From the NCBI RefSeq assembly GCF_001746365.1, contig NZ_MJAJ01000008.1:124001-188000 (forward strand): DNA of 64,000 nucleotides. Direction: 5' to 3'. A program made the position numbers and the translations under genes. Shown here in pieces: positions 1 to 8,183 of the stretch (the first letter of the stretch is position 1; every line of letters starts with the position of its first letter). A model generated the notes under the pieces. That model was not told where the DNA came from, did no database searches, and was given only the letters and a program-made list of their open reading frames with translations. This DNA comes from Streptomyces sp. LUP30 (lineage in GTDB: Bacteria > Actinomycetota > Actinomycetes > Streptomycetales > Streptomycetaceae).

Positions 1-1417
1 GCGCACCCGGCGGCTTCGGCGCACCAGGCCCGGCGGGCCCGTCGGGACCCAGGGCGGACACCATCTGCGTGGGCACGTAACCGCCCGCCGGAGCCCCCGG
101 GGCACCCGGAGCACCCGGCCCGGCGGACGGAGGCGGAGGCGGAGGCGGCGTGCCGCCCGGACGCGCACCGGGCGCACCCGGCGCAGCCGGCGGAGGCGGC
201 GGCACCGCCCCCGCGCCACGGGCACGACGCGGAGGCGGCGCGGCCTTGCTGGTCGCGGCGTCGGCGATGTCACCGGCGTTCGGCGCGAGCGGTCGCGCCG
301 ACGAACCCGGCGGAGCGGCAGCGGGAGACTGAGCGGCCCCCGCTCCGTGCGGATGGCCGTAGGACGAGCCGTCGGGCACGGGCGGTCCCTGCGGACTCCC
401 CGGCGGCGGAGTCCCCGGCCCGCCGGGCGCACCGGGCCCCTGCGGATAGCCGTACGACGCGGCAGCCGGACCCGACGGCACACCGGGCCCACCAGGCGCA
501 CCCGGGCCGCCGACCGACCCGGCGCCCGGTCCACTCGCGCCGCCCTGCGCCCCGGGGCCAGAAGCGCCGAGCGCGGGCGAGACCGCGGTGGGCGGCAGCT
601 GGCTGCCGCCGGACATCAGCGCCGTCTTGGCGTCCGAGGACGCCGACGGCGGCGCCGACTCGTCGTCGGATCCGCTCAGCGGCGGCGCGAACACGGTCGC
701 GGGCAGCGGCACGGAACGGTCGTCACCTGCGTCCCCGTTGGTGTCCGTCCCGGCCCACGGCGTCGCCCCCGCCGGAGCGGGAGCAGCAGAACCCGCCGAC
801 GCCACACCGGCACCGGCTCCGGCTCCGGCGCCCGCGGGCACCCCGCCCTGCGTCTGCGGCAACCCGCTCCCGGGCACCCCGCCCTGCGTACGGGGAAGCG
901 AAGGATCAGCGCCGGCCGGGACACCCGGACCGGAACCCGAACCGGAACCCGGCCCGGCCACCGCGGCCGGCTCCGCAGCGTCACCGCCGCCGCTGTCACC
1001 ACCACTGTCACTGTCACCCGGACCGGCGTCCCGCCGGTCCGGGATGCCCAGCTTGTCCGCCGCCTCCTGCAACCACTCCGGCGGCGACAGCAGGAACGAC
1101 GTCTGATTCAGGTCCACCCGCGCCGCAGGCGCCGGCACCGCGTCGACGGGACCGTCCGGACGGCCGTACTCCTCCTCGTACCGGCGGATCACCTCACCCA
1201 CCGGCGCCGCGGGCCACAACGTGGCCTCCCCGCTGTCCCGGGCGATCACCAGCCGCTGCGCGCCCCCGTCCGAACGCGGGCCCTCCGCCCGGTCCTCGGC
1301 CCACACCACGAAGCCCAGCCCGAACTCCCGCACCCGCACCTCACGGTGCTGATACGCCGGCACGTCCCCGTTGATCCACTCTTCGGCGCGCTCCTGCGCC
1401 TGTGCGAACGTCACCAT
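1..1417 (-). CDS. Imm35-like N-terminal domain with long Pro/Gly-rich tail (partial)
   Basis: The gene starts at ATG 1417 on the minus strand and runs off the window edge, so its C-terminus is not visible; about 472 codons are open. Residues 1 to about 90 (MVTFAQAQERAEEWINGD onward) resemble the Imm35/YrhB immunity fold: a short helix carrying an EEWIN-type motif, then V-x-EFGLGFVVW strands and a GEATLW strand. From about residue 150 the chain is almost wholly proline, glycine, alanine and serine, with collagen-like PGAPGGPG runs, suggesting a flexible linker to an unseen C-terminal domain. It starts 8 bp after the stop of the WHH-SUKH gene, so the two are probably co-transcribed. In related Streptomyces loci such linkers often precede deaminase-type toxins. 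That is inference here, because the end of the protein is missing. Confidence 0.7.
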   Translation of the reverse strand, partial: MVTFAQAQERAEEWINGDVPAYQHREVRVREFGLGFVVWAEDRAEGPRSDGGAQRLVIARDSGEATLWPAAPVGEVIRRYEEEYGRPDGPVDAVPAPAARVDLNQTSFLLSPPEWLQEAADKLGIPDRRDAGPGDSDSGGDSGGGDAAEPAAVAGPGSGSGSGPGVPAGADPSLPRTQGGVPGSGLPQTQGGVPAGAGAGAGAGVASAGSAAPAPAGATPWAGTDTNGDAGDDRSVPLPATVFAPPLSGSDDESAPPSASSDAKTALMSGGSQLPPTAVSPALGASGPGAQGGASGPGAGSVGGPGAPGGPGVPSGPAAASYGYPQGPGAPGGPGTPPPGSPQGPPVPDGSSYGHPHGAGAAQSPAAAPPGSSARPLAPNAGDIADAATSKAAPPPRRARGAGAVPPPPPAAPGAPGARPGGTPPPPPPPSAGPGAPGAPGAPAGGYVPTQMVSALGPDGPAGPGAPKPPGA

Positions 1418-1425
1418 CGTTCAGC

Positions 1426-2430
1426 TCACTCCCCCGCACCCGCGGACGACACGGACGACACCGGAACCGCCCGCGCGAACCCGCCGTCCACCATCAGATT
1501 CGCCACCGTCTCCAGCTCCGGCGGATTACCGGCCAACCGCGACAGGAAGACGTCGAAGTCCTCACCGCACGGCAGCAGCAACCGCTCCATGCGCTCCGCC
1601 GCCGACCACCCCGGATCCACGTCCCGCACGTCGTCGTACGCGCAGAACCACACCGAACCGGCCCGCTCGCCCCGCACCTTCACGGCCAGCAGCCCGCCCT
1701 GCACGAAACCGACGCCCAGGTAGTCCTTCGTCAGATGATCACGCAGACACTTGTTCACATACACCAGGTCGTTGACCGCCGCCTCGTCCCGCACCGTGAA
1801 GAACGGCTGGTCCACCAGCAGCCCCAGCTCCGCGTCCAACGCCGCGCCCACCGGCGCACAACCGCCCGCCGCCTTCAGGAACGACCGATACGCACCCGGC
1901 AACCGGTACCCCAGGTCCTCCTCGACCCCCTGCACCTGCTGCTCCGTCACCGCCACACCCGACTTCGGCAGCCCGAAATGCGCCGGACGCGTCTCCTGCA
2001 ACGGACGCGTCCCCCGCTTCGACTGATCCACCACCGCCGTCGACACCCCACCGTGATGCCGCAACAACGCCTTCACCTCGACCGGCACCAGCTCCAGCCG
2101 CCGCGAACCCACCACGTGATGCCACGTCCAGCCGTGCGGAGTCGCCACCGGGGACACCGTGTCCCACAGCTCGTGCCCCGAAGCCGCCGACGCCGCGTTC
2201 GCCGACACGTAGTCCGTCAACCGCAACTCGTCCACGCCGAAACCCTCCGGCGGATCAGCGATCTCCGCGACCGCGCGCGCGTACGGCGAGAAATCCGGGT
2301 AACCCCGCTCGTCCACCCGCACACCCCTCGGGTGCCGTGCCGCCCGGACCGGGTCCGGGAAATGCACGACCTGCCCGGCATAGGCCGCGTTCGGCGGCGC
2401 GGCCTGCTGCCCGAGCCGACCTGTAGTCAT
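1426..2430 (-). CDS. WHH-type HNH/EndoVII nuclease fused to SUKH (SMI1/KNR4) domain
   Basis: 334 aa. The ATG at 2430 was chosen over upstream in-frame starts because an AGGGGG ribosome-binding site precedes it. Residues about 40-130 carry the layout of WHH-family toxin nucleases: GYPDFSPYA, a D-x-x-SANAA strand, then W103-H104-H105, RLELVPVEV and H125-H126-GG. Residues about 162-290 form an SMI1/KNR4 (SUKH) domain with EEDLGYRLPGAYRSFL, a GGLLAVK strand and WFCAYDDV. WHH domains are known toxin warheads and SUKH domains are known immunity proteins, so toxin and antidote folds sit in one chain. There is no signal peptide. It could be a self-immune nuclease, or a dead nuclease recruited as an immunity scaffold. 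Domain recognition is by eye. Confidence 0.8.
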   Translation of the reverse strand: MTTGRLGQQAAPPNAAYAGQVVHFPDPVRAARHPRGVRVDERGYPDFSPYARAVAEIADPPEGFGVDELRLTDYVSANAASAASGHELWDTVSPVATPHGWTWHHVVGSRRLELVPVEVKALLRHHGGVSTAVVDQSKRGTRPLQETRPAHFGLPKSGVAVTEQQVQGVEEDLGYRLPGAYRSFLKAAGGCAPVGAALDAELGLLVDQPFFTVRDEAAVNDLVYVNKCLRDHLTKDYLGVGFVQGGLLAVKVRGERAGSVWFCAYDDVRDVDPGWSAAERMERLLLPCGEDFDVFLSRLAGNPPELETVANLMVDGGFARAVPVSSVSSAGAGE

Positions 2431-2738
2431 GGCGGTTGCCCCCTGCGGCACTCTGTACGGCCCGCAGCGACCCGTTCCGCTTCGCGAACCGGCCCACCAC
2501 GCCCCGTATCGACTGTCTTCAACAATCGCCAACGCGCGTCAACCGCGCGCTCACGGTGGCGACAGCCTATGCGGTACGACGACAGCGGTCACCGGCCCTC
2601 CGCTTCCGTGACCAGCCGTCACCCCGCCGTGACAGCCAGCCCGAACCCGGGCGTGTCGCACCGCCCCAGCTTCCCCACCCGCCACCCCATTTGGCACCCT
2701 GTGACCTTCCGGGGGATGCACGGGAGGGGAAAACGATC
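2431..2738. other. Divergent intergenic region of the toxin/immunity cluster
   Basis: This 308-bp gap separates the minus-strand WHH-SUKH gene from the plus-strand deaminase gene. I see a candidate minus-strand promoter (listed separately) and several GTCAC/GTGAC half-sites, for example the inverted pair near 2588-2615. No open frame in it looks coding. The plus-strand gene has a strong GGGAGGGG ribosome-binding site at its end. Confidence 0.5.
2514..2542 (-). promoter_or_regulatory. Candidate promoter for the WHH-SUKH operon
   Basis: Read on the minus strand, TTGACG (2542-2537) is followed after 17 bp by AAGACA (2519-2514). The -35 is close to consensus and the -10 is weak. It lies about 85 bp upstream of the chosen ATG and points into the WHH-SUKH and Imm35-like genes. 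Confidence 0.35.
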
Positions 2739-3320
2739 ATGAACGCGACGCAGACGGGGTCACACACCGGCAGGTCGGGCGACCTGCACCCCCACACCAC
2801 GGGCGACCACCACACCGCCCCCACCGCCGAAAACCACCCCGCCAACGGCGACCCCCGCATCGGCTGGTCCGCCACCGAACCTCCCCGCACCCCCACCCTG
2901 CGCCACCGCCGCGACGGCATACTGCCCACCGTCGCCGCCGCCCTCTCCGTCCGCGGCGCCACCCTCACCGGCACCGCCGCCCGCGGCGACCAGCCCCCAC
3001 CCCTGCACCCCCTCGTCCAGGACTTCCTCGACACCCTCCCCAGCACCCAACGCGACCGCTTCACCGGCCGCTGCGCCGAAGCACTCCTCATCTCCCGCCA
3101 CATCGCCGCAGCAGACGCCGCCCGCAGCAGACGCGCCGCCCGCCGCCCCATGACCAACGGCGAAGCCCGCAAAACACTGAAACAAGCCAAACTCACCACC
3201 CGCCACATCCGCGAAGACGGCGACCCCCTCCACGGCAGCTTCGCCACCCCCTGCCGCGCCTGCACCGCCCTCAGCGCCCACCTCGGCGTCCGCATCGTCG
3301 ACCCCGCCACCGCCGACTGA
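2739..3320 (+). CDS. YwqJ-type putative nucleotide deaminase (toxin-like)
   Basis: 193 aa. ATG 2739 was chosen for the GGGAGGGG ribosome-binding site directly upstream. Residues 1 to about 55 are a His/Pro/Thr-rich low-complexity leader. Residues about 88-190 carry the signature of the deaminase superfamily: C112-A-E114 as the zinc-ligand/catalytic-acid motif, and P171-C172-R-A-C175 as the paired zinc ligands. This arrangement, with PLVQDFLDTLP before it and an HLGVRIVDP end after it, matches YwqJ-related deaminases, a class known from bacterial polymorphic toxins. The SUKH-3 gene 68 bp downstream is the known partner type of YwqJ toxins. No secretion signal is visible, so it may act inside the cell or be delivered by another system. 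Whether the substrate is DNA, RNA or a nucleotide cannot be told from sequence. Confidence 0.8.
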   Translation: MNATQTGSHTGRSGDLHPHTTGDHHTAPTAENHPANGDPRIGWSATEPPRTPTLRHRRDGILPTVAAALSVRGATLTGTAARGDQPPPLHPLVQDFLDTLPSTQRDRFTGRCAEALLISRHIAAADAARSRRAARRPMTNGEARKTLKQAKLTTRHIREDGDPLHGSFATPCRACTALSAHLGVRIVDPATAD

Positions 3321-3388
3321 CCCGCACACCCCAGGCCGACACCCCCCACACCCGGCCACGCACCACCAGCACGACGAACGAAGGGCAG

Positions 3389-3883
3389 ATGCACCCCGAC
3401 CGCACCTCCACCACGCGCTTCCCCGTACCCGTCGACGCCGCCCTGCGCGCCGCCGGCTGGCAACCCGGACGCTGGGACATCAAACAAGCCGAGATCTGGG
3501 CCGACACCCTCCGCGAACACACCTCACCCGCCGGCCACCGCCACGCCGTCTTCCCCGCCGCCGTCGAGGCCTGGGCCGAATTCGGCGGACTCACCGTCAC
3601 CCCCGCCGGCCCCGGCCGCCAGATCGCCCCCACCACCCTCCACCTCGACCCCCTCCACGGCCTCCACCTCGCCCGCACCCTCGCCGACCTCGGCCGCGCC
3701 CTCGACACCGACGTCGCCCCCCTCGGCACCGAGACCGACACCCACTCCCTCCTCGCCATCGACGCGGAAGGCCGCGTCTACGCCCTCGACCACACAGGCG
3801 ACTGGTACCTCGGCCCCGACATCGACCAAGCCCTCGGCGCCCTCACCACCGGCGTCGAACCCACCCGCCTCACCGCACCCTGA
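3389..3883 (+). CDS. SUKH-3 family immunity protein
   Basis: 164 aa. The ATG at 3389 is preceded by AAGGG. The sequence matches the SUKH-3 layout: a start of the form VDAALRAAGWQPGRWDIKQAEIWADTL, then HAVFPAAVEAWAEFGGLTV, and a C-terminal core LGTETDTHSLLAIDAEGRVYALDHTGDWYLG. SUKH-3 proteins are established immunity partners of YwqJ-type deaminases, and this gene follows such a deaminase on the same strand, so it most likely neutralises it by direct binding in the cytoplasm. The pair is probably one transcription unit, although the 68-bp gap leaves room for another signal. Confidence 0.85.
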   Translation: MHPDRTSTTRFPVPVDAALRAAGWQPGRWDIKQAEIWADTLREHTSPAGHRHAVFPAAVEAWAEFGGLTVTPAGPGRQIAPTTLHLDPLHGLHLARTLADLGRALDTDVAPLGTETDTHSLLAIDAEGRVYALDHTGDWYLGPDIDQALGALTTGVEPTRLTAP

Positions 3884-3933
3884 CCGCCCCGGCCGACCAC
3901 ACCCCGCCCCCTCCCGGCCACACGAAACAGACC

Positions 3934-4076
3934 CCGGTCACATGACGCTGCAATCCCCACGCAGCGGTCACAGCACCGCGGTCACAGCGCCGCGGTCACA
4001 GCGCAGCGACCACCACGCCTCGGCCACTACGCCGCCCTCACAACACCTGGGTCACAACGCCTCGGTCACGACGCCG
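3934..4076. repeat. Degenerate tandem GGTCAC repeat
   Basis: About eight or nine imperfect copies of a 13-15 bp unit, roughly GCGGTCACAGCGCC, lie between the SUKH-3 gene and the sensor kinase. The best-kept copies are near 3964-4006 (GCGGTCACAGCACC, then GCGGTCACAGCGCC) and near 4050-4076 (GGGTCACAACGCC, then CGGTCACGACGCC). The last copy contains the stop codon of the minus-strand kinase gene, read there as TGA in GTGACC. The function is unknown. Confidence 0.7.
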
Positions 4077-5346
4077 GAATCACCGCCGACACCCGAAACC
4101 CCCCCGACTCCGTCGGCCCCGACACGAACACCCCGCCCAACGCCACCACCCGCTCCCGCATCCCCACCAACCCGTTGCCCCCCGACGGCAGCCCCGCCGA
4201 CGACGCCGACCCCACCTCGGGCGGCGCACCGTTCTCCACCTGCATCGCGATCTCCGCCACCCGATGCGCCAACCGCACCCGCGTCTTCGCCCCCGCCGCA
4301 TGCTTGTGCACGTTCGTCAACGCCTCCTGCACCACCCGATACGCCGTCTGCTCCACCTCCGGCGCATACGCCCGCACCTCACCCTCCACCAACAGCTCCA
4401 CCACCATCCCCGCAGCCGCCGACTGCCCCACCAGCTCCTCCAACTCCTCCAGACAAGGCCCCTCCCCCTCCTCCACCACCGCCGCGGCCACCGCCACCAA
4501 CGGCGCCGACGCAACCCGCGCCCCCGAACCACCACTGCGCAAAACCCCGAGCATCTCCCGCAACTCGGTCAACGCCTGCCGCCCCATGTCCCCCACCAAC
4601 ACCGCGTTGCGCACGGCCTTCTCCGGATCCTTCCGCGCCACCGCCTGCAACGCCGCCGCATGCACCACCATCAGACTCACCCGATGAGCCACCACATCGT
4701 GCATCTCCCGCGCGATCCGCGTCCGCTCCTCACCCCGCGCCCACTCGGCCCGCTCCTCCGCACGCTCCGCGAGCAACTGCAACTCCCGCTCAAGGCTGTC
4801 CGCCCGCTCCCGAAGACTCTCCATCAACCGCCGCCGCGCCCCCACGTACATTCCCAGCAGCAACGGCGGGGCCGTCAAACCCAACGACGTCGTGATCGCC
4901 GCGAACGGAACGAACCAGTCCCCCAGCGTCAACGACCCACGGTTCATGCTCTGCCGCACCTGCACGAAGGTCACGATCAACGTCCCCAGCAACTGCATCC
5001 CCGCCAGCGAACCGATGATCCGCCGAGGCAACTCCGACGCGGCGAGCGTGTACAACCCCACGATCCCCATCAGAAAACCCATCTGCGCCGGCGTGATCGC
5101 GATCGCCACCAACACCACCGCGATCGGCCACTTCCGCCGCACCACCAGCACCGAACCCGCCAGCGCCCCGAACACCACCCCCACCGCCACCGGAATCCCG
5201 GCGTCCTGCGCGAACGGAACCCCCTCCACCGCACACTCCACGGCGGACACGAACCCCAGGCTCCAGTCGAACGCCGCGCTACGCCGTCTGCCCCACCACA
5301 ACGGCCCTCCCCGGGCCGCCGTGTCCTCTTCCCCCGTCGTGGTCAT
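4066..5346 (-). CDS. Sensor histidine kinase, HisKA_3 (NarL-partner) class, orphan
   Basis: 426 aa. Residues about 28-175 contain five or six hydrophobic segments, so the input domain lies in the membrane. A coiled-coil linker (residues 172-205, RADSLERELQLLAERAEERAEW) leads to the dimerisation helix with phospho-acceptor H216 in REMHDVVAHRVSLM. The ATPase domain has the N-box VVQEALTNVHKHA and the G-box GNGLVGMRERV. This is the class that phosphorylates LuxR/NarL-type regulators. No response regulator gene adjoins it: upstream is the divergent HTH protein and downstream is the repeat and SUKH-3 gene. LuxR-type regulators do lie at 18344-19111 and 28054-28767, but nothing links them to this kinase. 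The signal sensed is unknown. Confidence 0.9.
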   Translation of the reverse strand: MTTTGEEDTAARGGPLWWGRRRSAAFDWSLGFVSAVECAVEGVPFAQDAGIPVAVGVVFGALAGSVLVVRRKWPIAVVLVAIAITPAQMGFLMGIVGLYTLAASELPRRIIGSLAGMQLLGTLIVTFVQVRQSMNRGSLTLGDWFVPFAAITTSLGLTAPPLLLGMYVGARRRLMESLRERADSLERELQLLAERAEERAEWARGEERTRIAREMHDVVAHRVSLMVVHAAALQAVARKDPEKAVRNAVLVGDMGRQALTELREMLGVLRSGGSGARVASAPLVAVAAAVVEEGEGPCLEELEELVGQSAAAGMVVELLVEGEVRAYAPEVEQTAYRVVQEALTNVHKHAAGAKTRVRLAHRVAEIAMQVENGAPPEVGSASSAGLPSGGNGLVGMRERVVALGGVFVSGPTESGGFRVSAVIPAS

Positions 5347-5506
5347 GACTCCACCCTACGGGCGCGGCCCCCGCCTTTTCCGGCGACTTTCTCCGACCGA
5401 TCCACACCACACACCGTAACCGAACAACATCGAAACCCACCGGTATCCCTCGAACTGCTGAACCACACCCGTTCGACCCCGGAACCGAGCATTCCGCCCG
5501 GACGGT

Positions 5507-6388
5507 ATGCGTATGGCACATACCCATGGCAAGTACGCGGACTTCGAGGGACTGCGGGAGCGAGCGCTCGCCCTGCGACGCGAGGGCCTCAGCCGACGCC
5601 AGATCCGCGACCGGCTCCACGTCCACAACAACGACATCCTCAACCGGCTCCTCGACGGCGAACCCCCGCCGGACTGGACGAAACGCCCGAACGCCAAGGA
5701 CGACCTGCGGGACAGGGCGCGCGAACTACGGCTCCAGGGGTGGACGTACGACCAGATCCAGGTGGAGCTGGGCTGCTCGAAGAGCTCGATCTCGCTGTGG
5801 GTTCGGGATCTGCCGAAGCCGGAGCGCAAGCGTCGCAGCACGGAGGAGGCCGCCGCCGTCGCAAGGCGCGGATGGGATGCGCGGCTGCGCATCCGCGACG
5901 AGGTACGACGCCGCGAGAAGGAGGAGGCGCGCCAGGCGGTGGGAGACCTCTCGGCGCGAGAACTGTTCCTGGTCGGAGTGGGCCTCTACTGGGCAGAGGG
6001 AGCCAAGGACAAGGCGTACGCCCGCCGCGAGCGGGTCGCCTTCGTCAACAGCGATCCGGGAATGATCCTGATCTTCCTGGCCTGGCTCGACCGGCTCGGC
6101 GTCGGGCCCGAGCGGCTGCGCTTCGCCGTCATGATCCACGAGAGCGCGGACGTGACGAGCGCCGAGGAGTACTGGGCCGACCTCGTCGGAGCCGACCGCT
6201 CCTCGTTCACCAAGACGACCCTCAAGAAGCACAACCCCAAGACCGTTCGGAAGAACACCGGGGAGTCGTACCGGGGCTGCCTGGTGATCAAAGTCCTGAA
6301 GAGCGCCGACTTGTACCGTCGCATCGAGGGCTCCTGGTACGGCATAGTGGAGTCCGCGCGCGCAGCCGATCAACGAAATCGGACATAG
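5507..6388 (+). CDS. HTH protein with LAGLIDADG-like C-terminal domain, beside tRNA-Gln
   Basis: 293 aa; ATG 5507 or the in-frame ATG 5513 (MAHTHGKYADFEGL). Residues about 13-50 and 63-105 look like two tandem helix-turn-helix units (LSRRQIRDRLHVHNNDILNRL and WTYDQIQVELGCSKSSISLW). The C-terminal part, about 140-285, has features of the LAGLIDADG homing-endonuclease fold: an ELFLVGVGLYWAEGAK helix, VAFVNSDPGMILIFLAWLDRLG, HESAD, and the late KNTGESYRGCLVIKVLKSADLYRRIEG block. I do not know a characterised function. A DNA-binding or nuclease role is inferred from fold-like motifs only. The gene ends 11 bp before the tRNA gene on the same strand, a common position for integrated or selfish genes, but I see no attachment-site duplication. 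Confidence 0.7.
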   Translation: MRMAHTHGKYADFEGLRERALALRREGLSRRQIRDRLHVHNNDILNRLLDGEPPPDWTKRPNAKDDLRDRARELRLQGWTYDQIQVELGCSKSSISLWVRDLPKPERKRRSTEEAAAVARRGWDARLRIRDEVRRREKEEARQAVGDLSARELFLVGVGLYWAEGAKDKAYARRERVAFVNSDPGMILIFLAWLDRLGVGPERLRFAVMIHESADVTSAEEYWADLVGADRSSFTKTTLKKHNPKTVRKNTGESYRGCLVIKVLKSADLYRRIEGSWYGIVESARAADQRNRT

Positions 6389-6399
6389 CGCGAAATCCA

Positions 6400-6470
6400 T
6401 CCCGGATCGTCTAAGGGCAGGACAAACGGTTTTGGTCCGTTGAATGAGGGTTCGAATCCTTCTCCGGGAG
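6400..6470 (+). tRNA. tRNA-Gln (UUG anticodon)
   Basis: This is a 71-nt cloverleaf. The acceptor stem TCCCGGA (6400-6406) pairs with TCCGGGA (6463-6469) and G6470 is the discriminator base. The anticodon stem is AACGG/CCGTT around the loop TTTTGGT, giving anticodon TTG. The T arm reads AGGGTTCGAATCCTT. The 3' CCA is not encoded. It lies between the HTH/LAGLIDADG-like gene and glmU on the same strand. Confidence 0.95.
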
Positions 6471-6600
6471 CCCCACACCACACAAAAAGCCAGTTCGGGT
6501 CCTGCCCCAGCACGGGGTCGGGGCCCGCTCTCATGTCCCCCCGGAAACGCCCCGGTATCCTTCGGATGTCCCCACCTCTCCACAGCCGAAGGGCAACTCC

Positions 6601-8049
6601 GTGAGCGCCATTCGCCCGGCAGCCGTCGTCGTACTCGCAGCGGGTGAGGGCACCCGTATGAAGTCGGCCATACCGAAGGTCCTGCACGAGATCAGCGGCC
6701 GCAGCCTCGTGGGCCATGTGCTGGCCGCCGCCCGCGAGCTGGACCCGGAGAACCTGGTCGTCGTCGTCGGGCACGCCCGCGAGAAGGTCACCGCGCACCT
6801 CGCCGAGGTCGACGCCGCCGTGCGCACCGCCGTGCAGGAGGAGCAGAACGGCACCGGTCACGCCGTGCGGATGGGGCTGGAGCAGCTCGGCGGCGGTGTC
6901 GAGGGGACCGTGGTGGTCGTCTGCGGCGACACTCCGCTGCTCACCGGCGCGACCCTGGCGCAGCTGGCTGCGACGCATCAGGCGGACGGGAACGCGGTGA
7001 CGGTGCTGACGGCCGAGGTGCCGGATGCGACGGGTTACGGGCGGATCGTGCGGGACGAGGCGTCGGGCGCCGTCACGGGGATCGTGGAGCACAAGGACGC
7101 GTCGGAGTCGGTGCGGGCGATCCGGGAGATCAATTCCGGGGTGTTCGCGTTCGACGGGGAGTTGTTGGCGGACGCGTTGAAGAAGGTGCGCACGGACAAC
7201 AGCCAGGGCGAGGAGTACCTGACGGACGTGCTGGGGATCCTGCGCGAGGCCGGTCACCGGGTCGGTGCGTCCGTCGCCGCGGATCACCGTGAGATCGCGG
7301 GCATCAACAACCGGGTGCAGCTGAGCGAGGCGCGTCGGATTCTGAACGACCGGTTGCTGACGGCGGCGATGCTGTCGGGTGTGACGGTGGTGGACCCGGC
7401 GTCGACGTGGGTGGACGTGACGGTGACGTTCGAGCAGGACGCGGTCGTTCACCCGGGTACGCAGTTGCACGGTTCGACGCATCTGGGCGAGGGCGCCGAG
7501 GTGGGTCCGAACTGCCGGCTGACGGACACGGAGGTCGGTGCGGGGGCGCGGGTGGACAACACGGTGTCGTACAGCGCGCGGATCGGTGCGAACGCGTCGG
7601 TGGGGCCGTTCGCGTATCTGCGGCCGGGTACGCGTCTGGGCGCCAAGGGCAAGATCGGCACGTACGTGGAGACGAAGAACGCCTCGATCGGCGAGGGGAC
7701 GAAGATCCCGCATCTGTCCTATGTGGGGGACGCGACGATCGGTGAGTACTCGAACATCGGCGCTGCGAGTGTGTTCGTGAACTACGACGGACAGGACAAG
7801 CATCACACCACCGTCGGGTCGCATTGCCGGACGGGTTCGGACAACATGTTTGTGGCGCCTGTCACGGTCGGGGACGGTGCGTACACCGCCGCGGGGTCCG
7901 TGATCACGAAGGATGTGCCACCCGGTTCGTTGGCCGTGGCCCGTGGCCAGCAGCGCAATATCGAGGGTTGGGTGGCTCGTAAGCGTCCGGGCAGTGCGGC
8001 GGCGAAGGCGGCGGAGACGGCGTCCCGCCGGGCGGAGAGCGAAGGCTGA
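6601..8049 (+). CDS. glmU: Bifunctional UDP-GlcNAc pyrophosphorylase / GlcN-1-P acetyltransferase
   Basis: 482 aa from GTG 6601 with AAGGG upstream. The N-terminal uridyltransferase has [11 protein letters not shown] (residues 12-22) and K26 in PKVLHE. The C-terminal left-handed beta-helix acetyltransferase runs from about residue 250 to 455, with hexapeptide repeats and the conserved [18 protein letters not shown] and [17 protein letters not shown] blocks. It acetylates glucosamine-1-phosphate and couples it to UTP, giving UDP-GlcNAc for peptidoglycan and teichoic acid. The length is typical of actinobacteria. prs follows after 134 bp on the same strand, the usual bacterial glmU-prs order. 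Confidence 0.98.
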   Translation: MSAIRPAAVVVLAAGEGTRMKSAIPKVLHEISGRSLVGHVLAAARELDPENLVVVVGHAREKVTAHLAEVDAAVRTAVQEEQNGTGHAVRMGLEQLGGGVEGTVVVVCGDTPLLTGATLAQLAATHQADGNAVTVLTAEVPDATGYGRIVRDEASGAVTGIVEHKDASESVRAIREINSGVFAFDGELLADALKKVRTDNSQGEEYLTDVLGILREAGHRVGASVAADHREIAGINNRVQLSEARRILNDRLLTAAMLSGVTVVDPASTWVDVTVTFEQDAVVHPGTQLHGSTHLGEGAEVGPNCRLTDTEVGAGARVDNTVSYSARIGANASVGPFAYLRPGTRLGAKGKIGTYVETKNASIGEGTKIPHLSYVGDATIGEYSNIGAASVFVNYDGQDKHHTTVGSHCRTGSDNMFVAPVTVGDGAYTAAGSVITKDVPPGSLAVARGQQRNIEGWVARKRPGSAAAKAAETASRRAESEG

Positions 8050-8183
8050 CCGGAAACAGGCGCGTCGGACTCGGCGTACCGTGATAAGTGCACACCCGCA
8101 CCCCACCAGCTGAGACGGCCTCGTCGCGCCCAGCGGCGTGGTTTCTCGACATCCAGCTGAGACACCTCTGAGGAGACAGTGCT

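Noticed and set aside
347..1723. 458-codon plus-strand frame across the toxin cluster
   Set aside because: The product is Arg/Pro/His-rich nonsense with the composition of an antisense frame. The minus-strand frames carry recognisable domains.
4264..6414. 716-codon plus-strand frame over the sensor kinase
   Set aside because: It is His/Arg/Pro-rich antisense of the kinase and then out-of-frame over the HTH gene. It has no start signal and no domain.
6400..6470. An integrated element at the tRNA-Gln
   Set aside because: There is no integrase gene and no direct repeat of the tRNA 3' end nearby. Only the HTH/LAGLIDADG-like gene hints at mobility.
6481..6535. A terminator after the tRNA gene
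   Set aside because: The best stem is a 4-5 bp CCCC/GGGG pairing, too weak to call.
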